64,000 nucleotides of DNA from VXNF01 sp964291305 (GCA_964291305.2 OZ219783.1:2294001-2358000); one strand, 5' to 3'. Shown: positions 1 through 10,242, counted from the stretch's first letter. Translations and numbers: made by a program. The notes: generated by a model not told the origin, from the sequence alone.

Positions 1-604
1 GCAGCTGGCCGTTGCCGGTGACAATCAACGGGTTGATCTCCACGAGGTCGGCGTCGCCGGCAACGTAGGCCCGATAAAGCAGACACAGCAGCTCAACGGC
101 CTGTTCACCGATGGCGGGGTTTAGCTGGGCTTCTGTGACCCAGCGGCGGGCGGCGGGGGCTGTCAGACCTTCGGTGGGATCGATGTGGATACGAGCGATG
201 GCCTCGGGAGCGCTGGCTGCCACCTCCTCGATGTCCACCCCGCCCTGCGCCGAGAGCATCCCCAGGTGCCGACGCGCTGAGCGGTCCAGAGTAAAGCCGG
301 CGTAGTACTCCTCGGAAATGTCAGCGGCCCGCTCTAGCCAGAGCCGCCGCACGACGTGGCCACGGATGTCTAGCCCCAGTATTTTCTCGGCGGCTCGGCG
401 CACCTCGTCGGCATTTGCCGCCAGCTTGATACCACCGGCCTTGCCGCGGCCGCCTACATGCACTTGTGCCTTGACCACGACCGGGTAGCCGATTCGCTCT
501 GCCGCCGTCTGGGCCTGCGCTGCGCTGAAGACCACCTCTCCCGGGGAGGTGGGCAACCCATAGGAGGCGAAGAACTCCTTGCCCTGATGTTCCAGAAGGT
601 CCAC
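1..604 (-). CDS. sucC: Succinyl-CoA ligase (ADP-forming) beta subunit, 5' part only
   Basis: Catalyses the nucleotide-binding half of succinyl-CoA + ADP + Pi = succinate + ATP + CoA in the TCA cycle, as a partner of SucD. The GTG start at 604 gives VDLLEHQGKEFFASYG, the usual SucC N-terminus (residues 1-16), followed by an ATP-grasp region with VVVKAQVHVGGRGKAGG (about residues 42-58) and the conserved DLVEINPLIV near residue 190. The C-terminal CoA-binding half runs off the left edge of the window, so the gene is partial only because of the window boundary. It diverges from the DtxR-family gene, with a 135-base spacer in which I see no clear operator. Identification is secure from the N-terminal motif. 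Confidence 0.93.
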   Translation of the reverse strand, partial: MDLLEHQGKEFFASYGLPTSPGEVVFSAAQAQTAAERIGYPVVVKAQVHVGGRGKAGGIKLAANADEVRRAAEKILGLDIRGHVVRRLWLERAADISEEYYAGFTLDRSARRHLGMLSAQGGVDIEEVAASAPEAIARIHIDPTEGLTAPAARRWVTEAQLNPAIGEQAVELLCLLYRAYVAGDADLVEINPLIVTGNGQL

Positions 605-739
605 TGACGCCCCCACGCGCTGCTACAACTGTCCAGCGGGCGAGCCTAGAGCGCCAGGGTCGGCAAAACTCCCCAATCGGGCCGACTAGCGCCCTGAGCG
701 CAAGAAATCCGCAGATCACCGTGGGCTAGGCTTGGGGTC

Positions 740-1423
740 GTGGCCACCTGGACCGCTCCGGAATACCACCCCGCCTTCGAGGAGTACTGCGAGACGATTT
801 TCGAGCTCGCCGAAGACGACCTAGACGTAATCCAGGCCCGCATCGCCGAGCGGATGCAAATCTCCCGCCCGGCGGTGTCAGAGATGATCCGGCGGATGCA
901 AAGCCAAGGCCTGTTAGAACCAGGTCGGCGTATCAAGCTAACCGACGAAGGCATGGCTCTGGCTCGACAAGTAGTGCGACGCCACCGCCTGGCTGAGCGC
1001 TTCCTGACCGATGTGCTGGGGCTGTCTTGGGCAGAGGCCCATGCCGAGGCCGGCAAGTGGGAGCACGTGCTTTCGCCTCGCGTGGAGGAGGCCATGAGCC
1101 AAATGCTGGGCAGCCCCACCACGTGCCCGCACGGCAATCCGATCCCGGGCTCGGGCTACTCCCCGCCTGAGAGCGTGGCACTGAGTGAGGTGGAAACGGG
1201 CGATACTTTCGTGGTTTCGCGCATTACCGAAGAGCTGGAGTTCGTGGAGGGAGTGCTGGACTTCTTGGAGGACTCCTCGGTGTGTCCGGGCAACAGCGGA
1301 GTGGTGACCGCTAAGTCGCCCGACGGCCCGATCACCGTACACATCCGTGGCCAGTTGGTCCGGATTGACCGCCACACCAGCGACCGCCTACTAGTCGTGG
1401 CCGGCAGCGCCGCAAGCGCATAG
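740..1423 (+). CDS. DtxR/IdeR-family metal-dependent transcriptional repressor
   Basis: Predicted Fe(II)- or Mn(II)-dependent repressor of metal uptake genes. The N-terminal winged helix (about residues 8-70) contains IAERMQISRPAVSEMIRRM as recognition region. A dimerisation and metal-binding domain follows with RHRLAERFL, W-EHVLS-RVEE and CPHGNPIPG, the standard DtxR metal ligands (His, Glu, Cys, His). The C-terminal 75 residues look like the FeoA/SH3-like domain. Length (227 residues) is typical. The start is GTG at 740. The gene points toward the convergent fbpB gene, and a DtxR-like box lies before fbpA, so the iron importer next door is the obvious target (inference). IdeR versus MntR cannot be decided by eye; the retained Cys in the CPHG motif favours an iron regulator. 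Confidence 0.9.
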   Translation: MATWTAPEYHPAFEEYCETIFELAEDDLDVIQARIAERMQISRPAVSEMIRRMQSQGLLEPGRRIKLTDEGMALARQVVRRHRLAERFLTDVLGLSWAEAHAEAGKWEHVLSPRVEEAMSQMLGSPTTCPHGNPIPGSGYSPPESVALSEVETGDTFVVSRITEELEFVEGVLDFLEDSSVCPGNSGVVTAKSPDGPITVHIRGQLVRIDRHTSDRLLVVAGSAASA

Positions 1424-1437
1424 CGCATAATCCCCTT

Positions 1438-1525
1438 AGCTATCCGATAGCTGTGAGATAGCTGCTGGCTCTTGGATGATGGCTTGTAAGCCGCCGTTCT
1501 CAGGGGTGGACACTTCAGATAGCTG
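1438..1525. repeat. GATAGCTG repeats with a short palindrome between convergent genes
   Basis: The gap between the convergent dtxR-like and fbpB genes holds three copies of GATAGCTG (1446-1453, 1457-1464, 1518-1525). The first copy forms a perfect 7+1+7 palindrome AGCTATC-C-GATAGCT at 1438-1452. There is no T-tract, so a classical terminator is not evident. It could be a bidirectional terminator stem or a small repeat element. Confidence 0.4.
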
Positions 1526-3165
1526 CGGCATAACTGCGGCTCTGGGACTCTCAGGCCAGTTCCGAGCGTCGCAGCACCAGCCGCCAGGTCAGCAGTCCGG
1601 CGGCCCCTACGAGGACTAGCGACTCCACGCCCGCCTGTGCCAGGTAGAGCGACTCGGTGGAGTTCCAAATATCCGCCGACAGCATCGACAAGCCGGTGGG
1701 GCGCAGCAGCAGCGTGAGCGGCAACTCCTTCATGACCGAAAGGAACACCAAACCGCCAGCTGCCAGCAAGCCCGGAGCCATCAGCGGCAACTCCACGGTA
1801 CGCAGGCGCCGCCAGCGTCGGGCGCCGAGCATTCGGGCACTCTCGCTGAGGCGCGTCGAGACCGTCGATACGGCCACCCGCCCGGCACCCACAGCCTGCG
1901 CTCCAAACAGCAGCACGTAGCCAGCCAGCAACAGCGGCAGCGTCTGGTAAACCCGCTCGGCGAAAGGCACCTGCAGCGCCCAGAACACCAGCGCTAGAGC
2001 AACCACCACACCCGGCAGGGCGAAGCTGGCGGTCACTACCAGGTTGGCGGCATGGGTGGTAGGCGCCGGGCGGTGCACTAATAACCAAGACAACGGCAAC
2101 ATGACCAACACCGTCACAGTTGCCGCCAAGGCACTTACCGCGACAGTGGACAAAGCCGACTGGGCCAAGCCAGCGCCGTCGAGGGCGACCACACCCATGC
2201 CACGGTCGGGATTGGCAATACCACGCCCGGCCCAGTAGCCCAGCGTCGCCAGCGGCGCTGCCAGGGCGACCAGCAGAAACCCAGCCAAACCCGCAGCTAT
2301 CGCCCAGCGCCAGCCGCCCAGCTTCGCCACCGCCGGAGATCGGTCTGAGGTGGAGGCGAATCGGTCGCGCCGCCGCCGGGCCAGGAGCCGCTCGCCCGCC
2401 ACAACGCCCAGCGCTACCACGCCTAAGAGCAGGCCATGGGACACTGAGGTAGCGCGGTCGAAAAGCCTGTTGGCATAGACCGAGCGGGTCAGAGTGTCGT
2501 AACGCAGCAAGTCCACCGCACCGAAGTCCGACAGCGTGTACAGGAACACCAGCATCCCCCCGGCAGAGACAGCGGGAAGTACGGCCGGCAGAGTGACCGT
2601 GGCAAACACACCGGCCGGCCGGCGACCCAGCACCCGCGCAGCCTCCTCAAAGCTGGGATCCAGGTGACGCAGCCGAGCGCGCGCCGGCAGGTACACGTAA
2701 GGGTAGGTAAACAGTGTGAGCACTAGCCAGGCCGCCCAGAATCCGCTGAGGCTAGGTAGCTCCCCCACGCCGAGCGGGGCGAGAATGCGCTCGGCGAGTC
2801 CGCCTCGAGCCAGCAACCCAATCAGAGCAAACGCTCCCACGAACGAGGGGAACACCAGCGGCAGCGGTGCCAGCACCGACCAGAGCCGCCGGCCAGGCAC
2901 ATCGACGCGTACAGTGACCCAGGCCAGCGCCGTGCCCAGGACCATGGCCGCGGTAGTCACAGTGCTGGCCAGCAGCAGCGATCGGCCCAGCGGCGCCCAG
3001 GTGGCCCGCTCGGTGAGCACGCCCAGAACGTCGCTGCGCAGCCGCACGTTCTCATAGCTGAGATATCCCAACGGCGCGGCGAAGAAGGCCGCCAGCGGGG
3101 CGTCGCGGCACCACCTCTTCAGCGGATGTTGTTTCCGGCGGTGGGCTAGCGACGGTTCGGTTTGG

Positions 3166-4374
<1,209 letters not shown>

Positions 4375-4431
4375 ACCTAATACCCTAGTTCGTTAGGTAA
4401 CGTTTACAAATTGGTGCAGCTTGTGCTTGCC

Positions 4432-5499
4432 CTAGCGCATGATCCCGCTCTGGCGAATCAGTTCCTGGGTGCGCACGAGACCTCCGCCCAGAACGTCGTA
4501 GTCAATGGTCGCGCTGGCATCTGTAATATCTAGCGGTGCCAACTCCCTAGGTGGGGCAACCCCAGCGGCCAGCGGATATTCACGGGTCTCGGCAGCGTAG
4601 AACTCTTGAGCCTGCCGCGTGAGCATGAACTCCAGAAAGGCCTGGGCGTGGCTCGGCTGATCGGAGGTATCTAGAACCGCTCCGGTGGTGACGATCAGCA
4701 GCGAACCGATGTCACTGGGATCGAAGTGATGGTTGACGCCAGCAGAAGTGGGATCCTCGGCCAGAAAGCGCAGCAAGTAGTAGTGATTGACCAGACCCAT
4801 GTCCACCTCGCCACGGATTACTGCGTCCACAATGGCGGAGTTCTTGGCGTAGTTAGGAGACTCGTTAGCGGCCATCTGTTCCAGCCATCCCAGTGTGGCG
4901 TCGTCGCCTAAGCGGAAGCGCATCGCCGTGATGAAGTCCTGGAAGGAACCGTTACCGGGCGCCACGCCAACGCGACCGGCATACGCCGGGCCAGTGAGAT
5001 CCAGCACCGAGTCGGGCAGTTCGGCTTCGCTGACAAGGGAAGGGTTGTACACCAGCACTCGCCGGCGACCGCTGAGACCCACCCAACTGCCGTCGCCGGC
5101 TCGGAACCCCTCGTCGACTGCGCTAAGCACGCTGGCAGGTAGCTGCTGCAGCCGGCCCGCAGTGGCCAGATATCCCATGGCACCCGGGCTCTGGGAGATA
5201 AACACATCCGCCGGTGAAGAGTTGCCCTCGGTCTCGATCAGCAAAGCCAGGTCGGCCGAGGAGCCGTAGCGCACCTCCACCTGAATATCACTGGCCTCTT
5301 CGAACATCTTCACCAGTGGCCCGATGAGGTCTTCGTTCCGCCCCGAGTAGACGGTGATGGAATCGTCGGAGTTGGCGTCGGAGCCACAGGCCGCCGCCAG
5401 CAGACCAACGGCAGTCAGGAGACCGCAGACGACGGTTAGCACCGCTAAACGGGTGAGGCCTCCCACCCGTAGACCGACTTTGTGGTGGAGCTTGATCAT
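4432..5499 (-). CDS. fbpA: Ferric iron-binding lipoprotein of the Fbp ABC importer
   Basis: Extracytoplasmic Fe(III)-binding protein that delivers iron to FbpBC. It has a lipoprotein signal peptide with lipobox LAAAC (Cys38), so it is membrane-anchored. The mature part begins DSITVYSGRNE, the standard FbpA opening (TVYSGR), and contains DVFISQSPGAMGYL and the iron-coordinating tyrosine pair in VNHYYLLRFL near residue 240. Length of 355 residues fits the family. A palindromic DtxR-like box lies 48 bases before the start (5547-5564), suggesting repression under iron sufficiency. It is the first gene of fbpA-fbpC-fbpB. Confidence 0.92.
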   Translation of the reverse strand: MIKLHHKVGLRVGGLTRLAVLTVVCGLLTAVGLLAAACGSDANSDDSITVYSGRNEDLIGPLVKMFEEASDIQVEVRYGSSADLALLIETEGNSSPADVFISQSPGAMGYLATAGRLQQLPASVLSAVDEGFRAGDGSWVGLSGRRRVLVYNPSLVSEAELPDSVLDLTGPAYAGRVGVAPGNGSFQDFITAMRFRLGDDATLGWLEQMAANESPNYAKNSAIVDAVIRGEVDMGLVNHYYLLRFLAEDPTSAGVNHHFDPSDIGSLLIVTTGAVLDTSDQPSHAQAFLEFMLTRQAQEFYAAETREYPLAAGVAPPRELAPLDITDASATIDYDVLGGGLVRTQELIRQSGIMR

Positions 5500-5546
5500 G
5501 TATCTCCTCTAGATTCAGGGTCGCCCAAACGGACTTCTCGACAGAT

Positions 5547-5564
5547 TGTTAGGTAATCCTAACA
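5547..5564. promoter_or_regulatory. Probable DtxR/IdeR iron box upstream of fbpA
   Basis: The perfect inverted repeat TGTTAGG-TAAT-CCTAACA lies 48 bases before the fbpA start. Its TTAGGTNNNCCTAA core matches 12 of the first 14 positions of the known DtxR/IdeR consensus TTAGGTTAGSCTAACCTAA, though the outermost right half-site is weak. Together with the DtxR-family gene 3.3 kb away this supports iron-dependent control. Binding itself is inferred. Confidence 0.65.
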
Positions 5565-5716
5565 GTCTAGATCGTATACCGAATCCTGGGCAACACAACA
5601 ACCAGTGAAAGGTCACCTGACCGTGTGGGCCCCTGAGTGTCACTGCCCCTGCTTAGAGTTAGACCAATAGCCAGCGAGGAGAGCAACGAGGAGAGTAACC
5701 GGAGGTGAGAGCAGTT

Positions 5717-7099
5717 GTGAATCATCTCGGGAGGGGCGAGTCTCGCCCAATTCCTCTTCCGGGCAGTAGTGCTTGGCCTACGGTGGCTGGCGTGGTTGAT
5801 GCGCCGCGTCCTGCGACCAACGGTTCGATGAATGCCTTACTGGCCCGAGATGCCCCCGCGCATGACTGGTATCGGTTCGTGTTGTCGTTCCCGCCGCATC
5901 TGGTGCGGGATTATGCTTGCCGTTTCGCCCTTGATGGCCACCAGAAGCTGCTGGATCCGTTCTGTGGTACCGGCACGACGCTGGTAGAGGCGAAAAAGCT
6001 GGGAGTTCCCAGCGTCGGCCTCGAAGCTGTCGCGGTTTCCCGCCTAGCGGCCAACACAAAGGTGGACTGGTCGCCCGATCCCGATGACCTTGCCGCTCAC
6101 GCCCAGCTAGTCGCAGAGAAGGCGTTGGCCATGTTGGCCGCAGACGACATCACTGACGAGCCGATGGATATGCCACCGCCCGACGTATTGCTCCGCTCGT
6201 TACCGGCGCACACATCCAAACTCCTACTCAAGAACTCAATCAGCCCTCTGCCCCTGCACAAGGTGCTGGTCTTAAAAGACGCTCTGGCGGCAGAACACGA
6301 CGCTGCATTCGCTGCACACGAGTTGATCGCGCTTGCCCGAGTGCTCCCCACCGATGTCGGCAACCTCAGGTTCGGCCCCGAAGTCGGTCTGGGGAAGATA
6401 AAACAAGATGCCTACGTGGTGAGCCGATGGCTGGCTGCCGTGCTGTCGATGTCCGATGACCTGCGACACTTGGGAGCGTTGAACACACCGCCGGCTGGCG
6501 CGATCGGTGGAGACGCCCGCGCGGTAGACAAGCACATTGAACCCAACAGCATCGACACGGTGATTACGTCGCCACCGTATCCTAACGAGAAGGACTACTC
6601 CCGCACAGTAAGACTCGAATCGGTGCTGCTGGGCTATATCCGCGACATGTCGGAGCTTCAGGCGGTGAAGCGAAGGCTCGTCCGGTCCAACACCCGCGGG
6701 GTGTACCGCCACGACGATGACGACTCTTGGATCAGAGGCGACGCCGAGGTTGAGCGAATCGCCGCTGCTATCGAAGCTCGGCGCGTCGCCTTAGGCAAGC
6801 AGTCGGGCTTCGAGCGGATGTACCACCGGGTCACCAAGTTGTACTTCGGCGGCATGGCCCGCCACTTCGCCTCTCTAGCCAAAGTGCTTAGGCCCGGTGC
6901 CCGCCTGGCCTACGTCGTTGGCGACCAAGCCTCCTACCTGCGGGTGATGATCCGCACCGGCCAGATTCTCGCAGAAATCGCCGAACGCGCCGGATACGAA
7001 GTCGAGTCCATCGACTTGTTCCGCACCCGCCACGCCACCGCCACCAACGAACAACTCCGCGAAGAAGTCCTAGTTCTCCGCTGGCCAGGCACCACCTAA
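5717..7099 (+). CDS. DNA methyltransferase of R-M system 1 (N4-cytosine/N6-adenine type)
   Basis: SAM-dependent exocyclic-amino DNA methyltransferase. Motif I is LDPFCGTGTT near residues 79-88 and the catalytic motif IV is TSPPYP near residue 285; SPPY is typical of N4-cytosine enzymes. The order motif I then motif IV with a wide spacer of about 200 residues suggests an alpha-like arrangement with the recognition region in between. The GTG at 5717 is preferred over GTG at 5705 because GGAGGTGA (5701-5708) is well spaced from it. The putative endonuclease gene follows 13 bases after the stop, so the two probably form one transcription unit. The recognition sequence cannot be read from the protein. 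Confidence 0.85.
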   Translation: MNHLGRGESRPIPLPGSSAWPTVAGVVDAPRPATNGSMNALLARDAPAHDWYRFVLSFPPHLVRDYACRFALDGHQKLLDPFCGTGTTLVEAKKLGVPSVGLEAVAVSRLAANTKVDWSPDPDDLAAHAQLVAEKALAMLAADDITDEPMDMPPPDVLLRSLPAHTSKLLLKNSISPLPLHKVLVLKDALAAEHDAAFAAHELIALARVLPTDVGNLRFGPEVGLGKIKQDAYVVSRWLAAVLSMSDDLRHLGALNTPPAGAIGGDARAVDKHIEPNSIDTVITSPPYPNEKDYSRTVRLESVLLGYIRDMSELQAVKRRLVRSNTRGVYRHDDDDSWIRGDAEVERIAAAIEARRVALGKQSGFERMYHRVTKLYFGGMARHFASLAKVLRPGARLAYVVGDQASYLRVMIRTGQILAEIAERAGYEVESIDLFRTRHATATNEQLREEVLVLRWPGTT

Positions 7100-7112
7100 G
7101 CGCGACCAAACG

Positions 7113-7943
7113 ATGAGCGCCACCAGCAACGAAAGCCTTGCTCAGCGCATCATCACCTGGATATTCACTGAGAAATTCAAGGCTGGTCTACACGAAGTAG
7201 CTTTTAGACGCGACGACCTTATCGCAGCCGCTGAATCGCTCGGTGAACCGCGCCCCAAGAATCTTGGCGACATCATCTACTCCCTGCGCTACCGGGTCTC
7301 CCTACCCGACAGCGTGCGCGAAGCAGCACCGCCAAACAGGGAATGGGCAATCTTTCCCGGCGGTAACGCTGTCTACGTGCTGAGGGCCGTGCCGTTCAAC
7401 CTCATCCAACCCCGTAAAGGCATCCGAACCATCAGGCTCCCTGACTCAACCCCTGGAGTAATAGAACAGTACGCCATGACCGATGAACAAGCTCTACTTT
7501 CAAGACTGCGCTACAACCGCCTGCTCGACGTATTCACCGGCCTCGCCTGTTACCCTTTGCAAAGCCACCTGCGTACCTCCATCACGGTACGGGACGCTAT
7601 CGACGCCACAACCAGCAACTCTCAAGTCGAAACCGACGATCTATACGTGGGACTAGACGAGCACGGCGCGCACTATGTCCTACCAGTCCAAGCCAAAGGC
7701 GGCTCAGACAATCTTAGCGTGATCCAGATCTGGCAGGACTTCCGAGTAGCCGAACAGAAGTTCCCCGACCTCATAGTGCGGCCTATTGCTGCTCAATTTA
7801 TGTCCAACGAAGAGATCGCATTATTCGAGTTCGAAGAATCCAACAATGAGATCACCATTGCCAGAGAAAAGCACTACGAGCTAGTCCCACCCAACCAACT
7901 GACCGCCGAAGAACTCCAAACCTACCGACAAGCCGTCGGCTAA
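7113..7943 (+). CDS. Putative restriction endonuclease partner of R-M system 1
   Basis: A 276-residue protein directly behind the methyltransferase gene. I do not recognise a named family, but about residues 175-195 read like a PD-(D/E)XK nuclease core: TDDLYVGLD, then a hydrophobic strand ending LPVQAKGG, giving an acidic residue before a strand with Q-A-K. The N-terminal part (TEKFKAGLHEVAFRRDDL) looks helix-turn-helix-like and could read DNA. The position 13 bases after a methyltransferase and the convergent non-related gene downstream make a type II restriction enzyme the best reading. Codon use is less GC-rich than that of the fbp genes, in keeping with acquisition. Confidence 0.65.
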   Translation: MSATSNESLAQRIITWIFTEKFKAGLHEVAFRRDDLIAAAESLGEPRPKNLGDIIYSLRYRVSLPDSVREAAPPNREWAIFPGGNAVYVLRAVPFNLIQPRKGIRTIRLPDSTPGVIEQYAMTDEQALLSRLRYNRLLDVFTGLACYPLQSHLRTSITVRDAIDATTSNSQVETDDLYVGLDEHGAHYVLPVQAKGGSDNLSVIQIWQDFRVAEQKFPDLIVRPIAAQFMSNEEIALFEFEESNNEITIAREKHYELVPPNQLTAEELQTYRQAVG

Positions 7944-8035
7944 GAACCTGAAAAAGGCCTAGAAGACTAGTGAGTATTCTGGCGTTTGAGGCCCCGGTAA
8001 TTACCTGTCGATCGCTTAGCTTATGGGGGTGGGGG

Positions 8036-9946
8036 TTAGCCGGTGGGTGTGTCTGCTGGTGGGCCCATGAGCATGTCTTCGCCCATATCGCCCGTGTTGT
8101 CTTGGCTCATGTCAGCAGCGGATGCCGTTGGGCAGGTTATGTCGAAGTCGAACACGACACGGTTCGCAGCATCAACATCAGCGACTAGATCACGTGACTG
8201 TGACTCTGTGGCCGTGGTGCAACCGGCGGGTAAATGCGACACCGCCACAGTGACCACACACGGCTCAGCCTGATAGTTCAACGCGAAACGCGACGCCCCG
8301 AAACGGCCATCCGCGTCCTCAACACCAGCAGACCCCAGCACCACCCGAGAAACATTAAAACTCCCCACATGCAAGCCAACCGTAGAAACCGCTGGTGACA
8401 CTGCATAACCGCAAGACCGGCCCTCAGTGAGCATGTAACGAGCCGACCCGCCAGAAGAATCACCAGTCACGTTCTGCGTCACATACACATCCCTCGCCGC
8501 CACTTTGACATCGTGAGTCAGAACAACCGGCGCCGACAGTTCGTAAGAATCCACACGACTCTCATTCGAACCCGCACTAGCAGCAACAAACCCCTCAGGC
8601 AAACCAGTCACAACATCATAACGACAAACCGCCCCCGACGGTGACGCCTCCGCGGCCACCCTCAAATGAGCCACAACCCGATCATCGTTACGAGTAAACG
8701 TGCCATTGCGGTCCACAGTGGTTTGAGTGCTCACAGACCGACAACCCGCAGCAGAACCAGCTACTGGAGTAGCCGTAACCCTAAACGTAGTAGCCAACAC
8801 CGCGCCCACAGACGGACCCGAACCCACATAAGCACCATCAGGATCCCTAAACAAAGGCTCACCCACAGACGACACCGGGCCCACAACCACACGCACCACA
8901 GCCACCCCCAACCCAGACCCCACCACCCGAGCATCAGTCACCGTAGCACTCACACCACCAGACAAACCCACCCGCGGCGGCAAAACAGTAACCGACAAGC
9001 CACCCGAAGCCACAGTCGTAGAAGTAGACGTAGAAGCGCCAGCCTGAGTAGTCGTCGTAGTCGTAGTCGTAGTAGTGGTCGTAGTCGTCGTAGTAGTCGT
9101 AGTAGCGGTGGCAGCAGTAGTAGAAAAAGTCTTCTGCACAACATCACTAAGCAAATGGCTACACTCATCAACCGACCCATGATCAGCACGACGACCTCGA
9201 ACATTCAAAATGTAACTAGTGCTAGGATCCAACCCAGTAAACCTATGAGTCACCCCCGTCACACCGTCGTCACGCGAGCCAGCAACCACCTCAAAACCAG
9301 TCGTATAAAGCTCAACAAGATAACTAGTCGCTAAACACGTACCCGACCCAGCCTCCCAAGTCGCGACAGCAGCAGTACTCTCTGGCCTAACCGCAAGATT
9401 AGTCGGCGCAGCCGGCTTCACACCACCCGCAGCCGTCGTAGTCGTAGTCGTGGTAGTCGTCGTCGTAGTCGTCGTAGTAGTCGTCGTCGTAGTAGTCGTC
9501 GTAGCAGTAAAAGTGATACTTTCCCCAGTGGAGTCATCGTCACAATTTGAGGCTTGGGCAGATACATCAATGGTATAGGGATTACCAACAATCAAGCCAG
9601 TAATAGTAGTACTATGACTACCTTGACCCGATGCCGGTACATTTTTAGACAAGGGCGGCGCATTTTGGTTGGCGTCGAAAGTCAAGAATACAAAGTAATT
9701 ATTAACAGTACAACTATTCACTGCTCCCGGAGTCCAAGAAACCGTGATCGTCATCGTGTCATTAGGAGCAAGAGAAGTAGAAACAGTCAAACCAGTGACT
9801 GGATTCGGCTTCGTAGCCTGCGCCTGACTAACCTGAACAGACGCAACAACAGCCAACACCAACAACAAAACCGCAGCAGCAGCCATACCCAACCGGCGAC
9901 CCAAACGCCGACCACAACTCCCTAAACCAAACCCAGAAGCTTGCAT
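8036..9946 (-). CDS. Secreted fibronectin-III/poly-threonine protein, paralogue 1
   Basis: Exported 636-residue protein of unknown function. A twin-basic N-terminus (RRLGRRLG) and hydrophobic stretch (AAAAVLLLVLAVVA) end at about AQA, a Sec-type signal peptide. Two FN3-like domains follow (about residues 45-147 and 175-275), each with a trailing poly-Thr linker (23 and 19 Thr). The last roughly 320 residues form a Cys-containing domain, beginning VTVLPPRVGLSGGV, shared almost unchanged with the paralogue at 11289-12869. The tail is acidic and Met-rich and ends PPADTPTG; no LPXTG-plus-helix anchor follows. Eleven G residues serve as the ribosome-binding site, 5 bases before the ATG. Thr linkers are typical of O-glycosylated surface proteins (inference). 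The gene converges on R-M system 1. Confidence 0.8.
   Translation of the reverse strand: MQASGFGLGSCGRRLGRRLGMAAAAVLLLVLAVVASVQVSQAQATKPNPVTGLTVSTSLAPNDTMTITVSWTPGAVNSCTVNNYFVFLTFDANQNAPPLSKNVPASGQGSHSTTITGLIVGNPYTIDVSAQASNCDDDSTGESITFTATTTTTTTTTTTTTTTTTTTTTTTAAGGVKPAAPTNLAVRPESTAAVATWEAGSGTCLATSYLVELYTTGFEVVAGSRDDGVTGVTHRFTGLDPSTSYILNVRGRRADHGSVDECSHLLSDVVQKTFSTTAATATTTTTTTTTTTTTTTTTTTQAGASTSTSTTVASGGLSVTVLPPRVGLSGGVSATVTDARVVGSGLGVAVVRVVVGPVSSVGEPLFRDPDGAYVGSGPSVGAVLATTFRVTATPVAGSAAGCRSVSTQTTVDRNGTFTRNDDRVVAHLRVAAEASPSGAVCRYDVVTGLPEGFVAASAGSNESRVDSYELSAPVVLTHDVKVAARDVYVTQNVTGDSSGGSARYMLTEGRSCGYAVSPAVSTVGLHVGSFNVSRVVLGSAGVEDADGRFGASRFALNYQAEPCVVTVAVSHLPAGCTTATESQSRDLVADVDAANRVVFDFDITCPTASAADMSQDNTGDMGEDMLMGPPADTPTG
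9047..9103 (-). repeat. Thr-codon microsatellite, 19 codons
   Basis: Uninterrupted run of ACG/ACT/ACC codons on the coding strand, encoding 19 threonines between the second FN3-like domain and the C-terminal domain of the secreted protein. The codons are mixed, so it is a degenerate trinucleotide tract; recombination could change its length without breaking frame. Confidence 0.9.
9434..9502 (-). repeat. Thr-codon microsatellite, 23 codons
   Basis: Uninterrupted run of 23 ACN threonine codons linking the first and second FN3-like domains of secreted paralogue 1. Same degenerate ACG/ACT composition as the other two tracts in this window. Confidence 0.9.
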
Positions 9947-9951
9947 TCAGA

Positions 9952-9962
9952 CCCCCCCCCCC
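9952..9962 (-). promoter_or_regulatory. G11 homopolymer acting as ribosome-binding site
   Basis: Eleven consecutive G on the coding strand end 5 bases (TCTGA) before the ATG of secreted paralogue 1, exactly where a Shine-Dalgarno sequence belongs. The paralogue has the same arrangement with 15 G. Slippage in such a tract could alter translation; this is inferred, not shown. Confidence 0.75.
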
Positions 9963-10082
9963 GTTCACTCGAGGAAGATAGGCGGGCAACTAACCCAGCA
10001 ATGCTACCCCAAGCCCGGACACACCGCAACAACAGAACTCAGGATGTCGTTCAGGCGCACCCGCCGATAACCCTCACTCCTT

Positions 10083-10223
10083 CTCTCAGCGTCAGCGAAC
10101 CGTTCAGCGAGCGCCGACCCGCCATACGCAAGCGCACCTCCGTAGCCTCACCGAAGTCTCACCGAGCGCTTCGAAGAAGGCCTCGACCACGAAACGGAGG
10201 TCAGAGTTGTGAGTGCAGGCCCG
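10083..10223 (-). pseudogene. Relic of a second helD copy (three fused fragments)
   Basis: On the minus strand this stretch reads, in one frame, THNSDLRFVVEAFFEALGET, then SVRLRRCACVWRVGA, then RSLNGSLTL. All of it matches intact helD: THNSGRRFVAQALFEAL (around 14049-14107), LGETSEVR (around 13977-14010) and VGRRSLNGSLTL (around 13635-13678), with the intervening helD segments deleted. Nucleotide similarity is plain by eye. It sits upstream of secreted paralogue 1 just as intact helD sits upstream of paralogue 2, so it is a remnant of a segmental duplication. Confidence 0.8.
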
Positions 10224-10242
10224 TTTCGGGTTTCTGGGGGTG

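Noticed and set aside
1156..2088. Long minus-strand open frame overlapping the regulator and the permease genes
   Set aside because: It overlaps the supported dtxR-like gene on the other strand and fbpB in another frame; composition is Arg/Gly-rich as expected from a GC-rich shadow frame.
8036..8110. Cell-wall sorting signal at the C-terminus of the secreted protein
   Set aside because: The end reads PPADTPTG with no LPXTG, hydrophobic helix or basic tail, so sortase anchoring is not supported.
8666..9334. Plus-strand Ser/Arg/Thr-rich open frame across the secreted protein gene
   Set aside because: Its repeats come from the antisense of the Thr-codon tracts; no start context, and the minus-strand protein has a signal peptide and a close paralogue.
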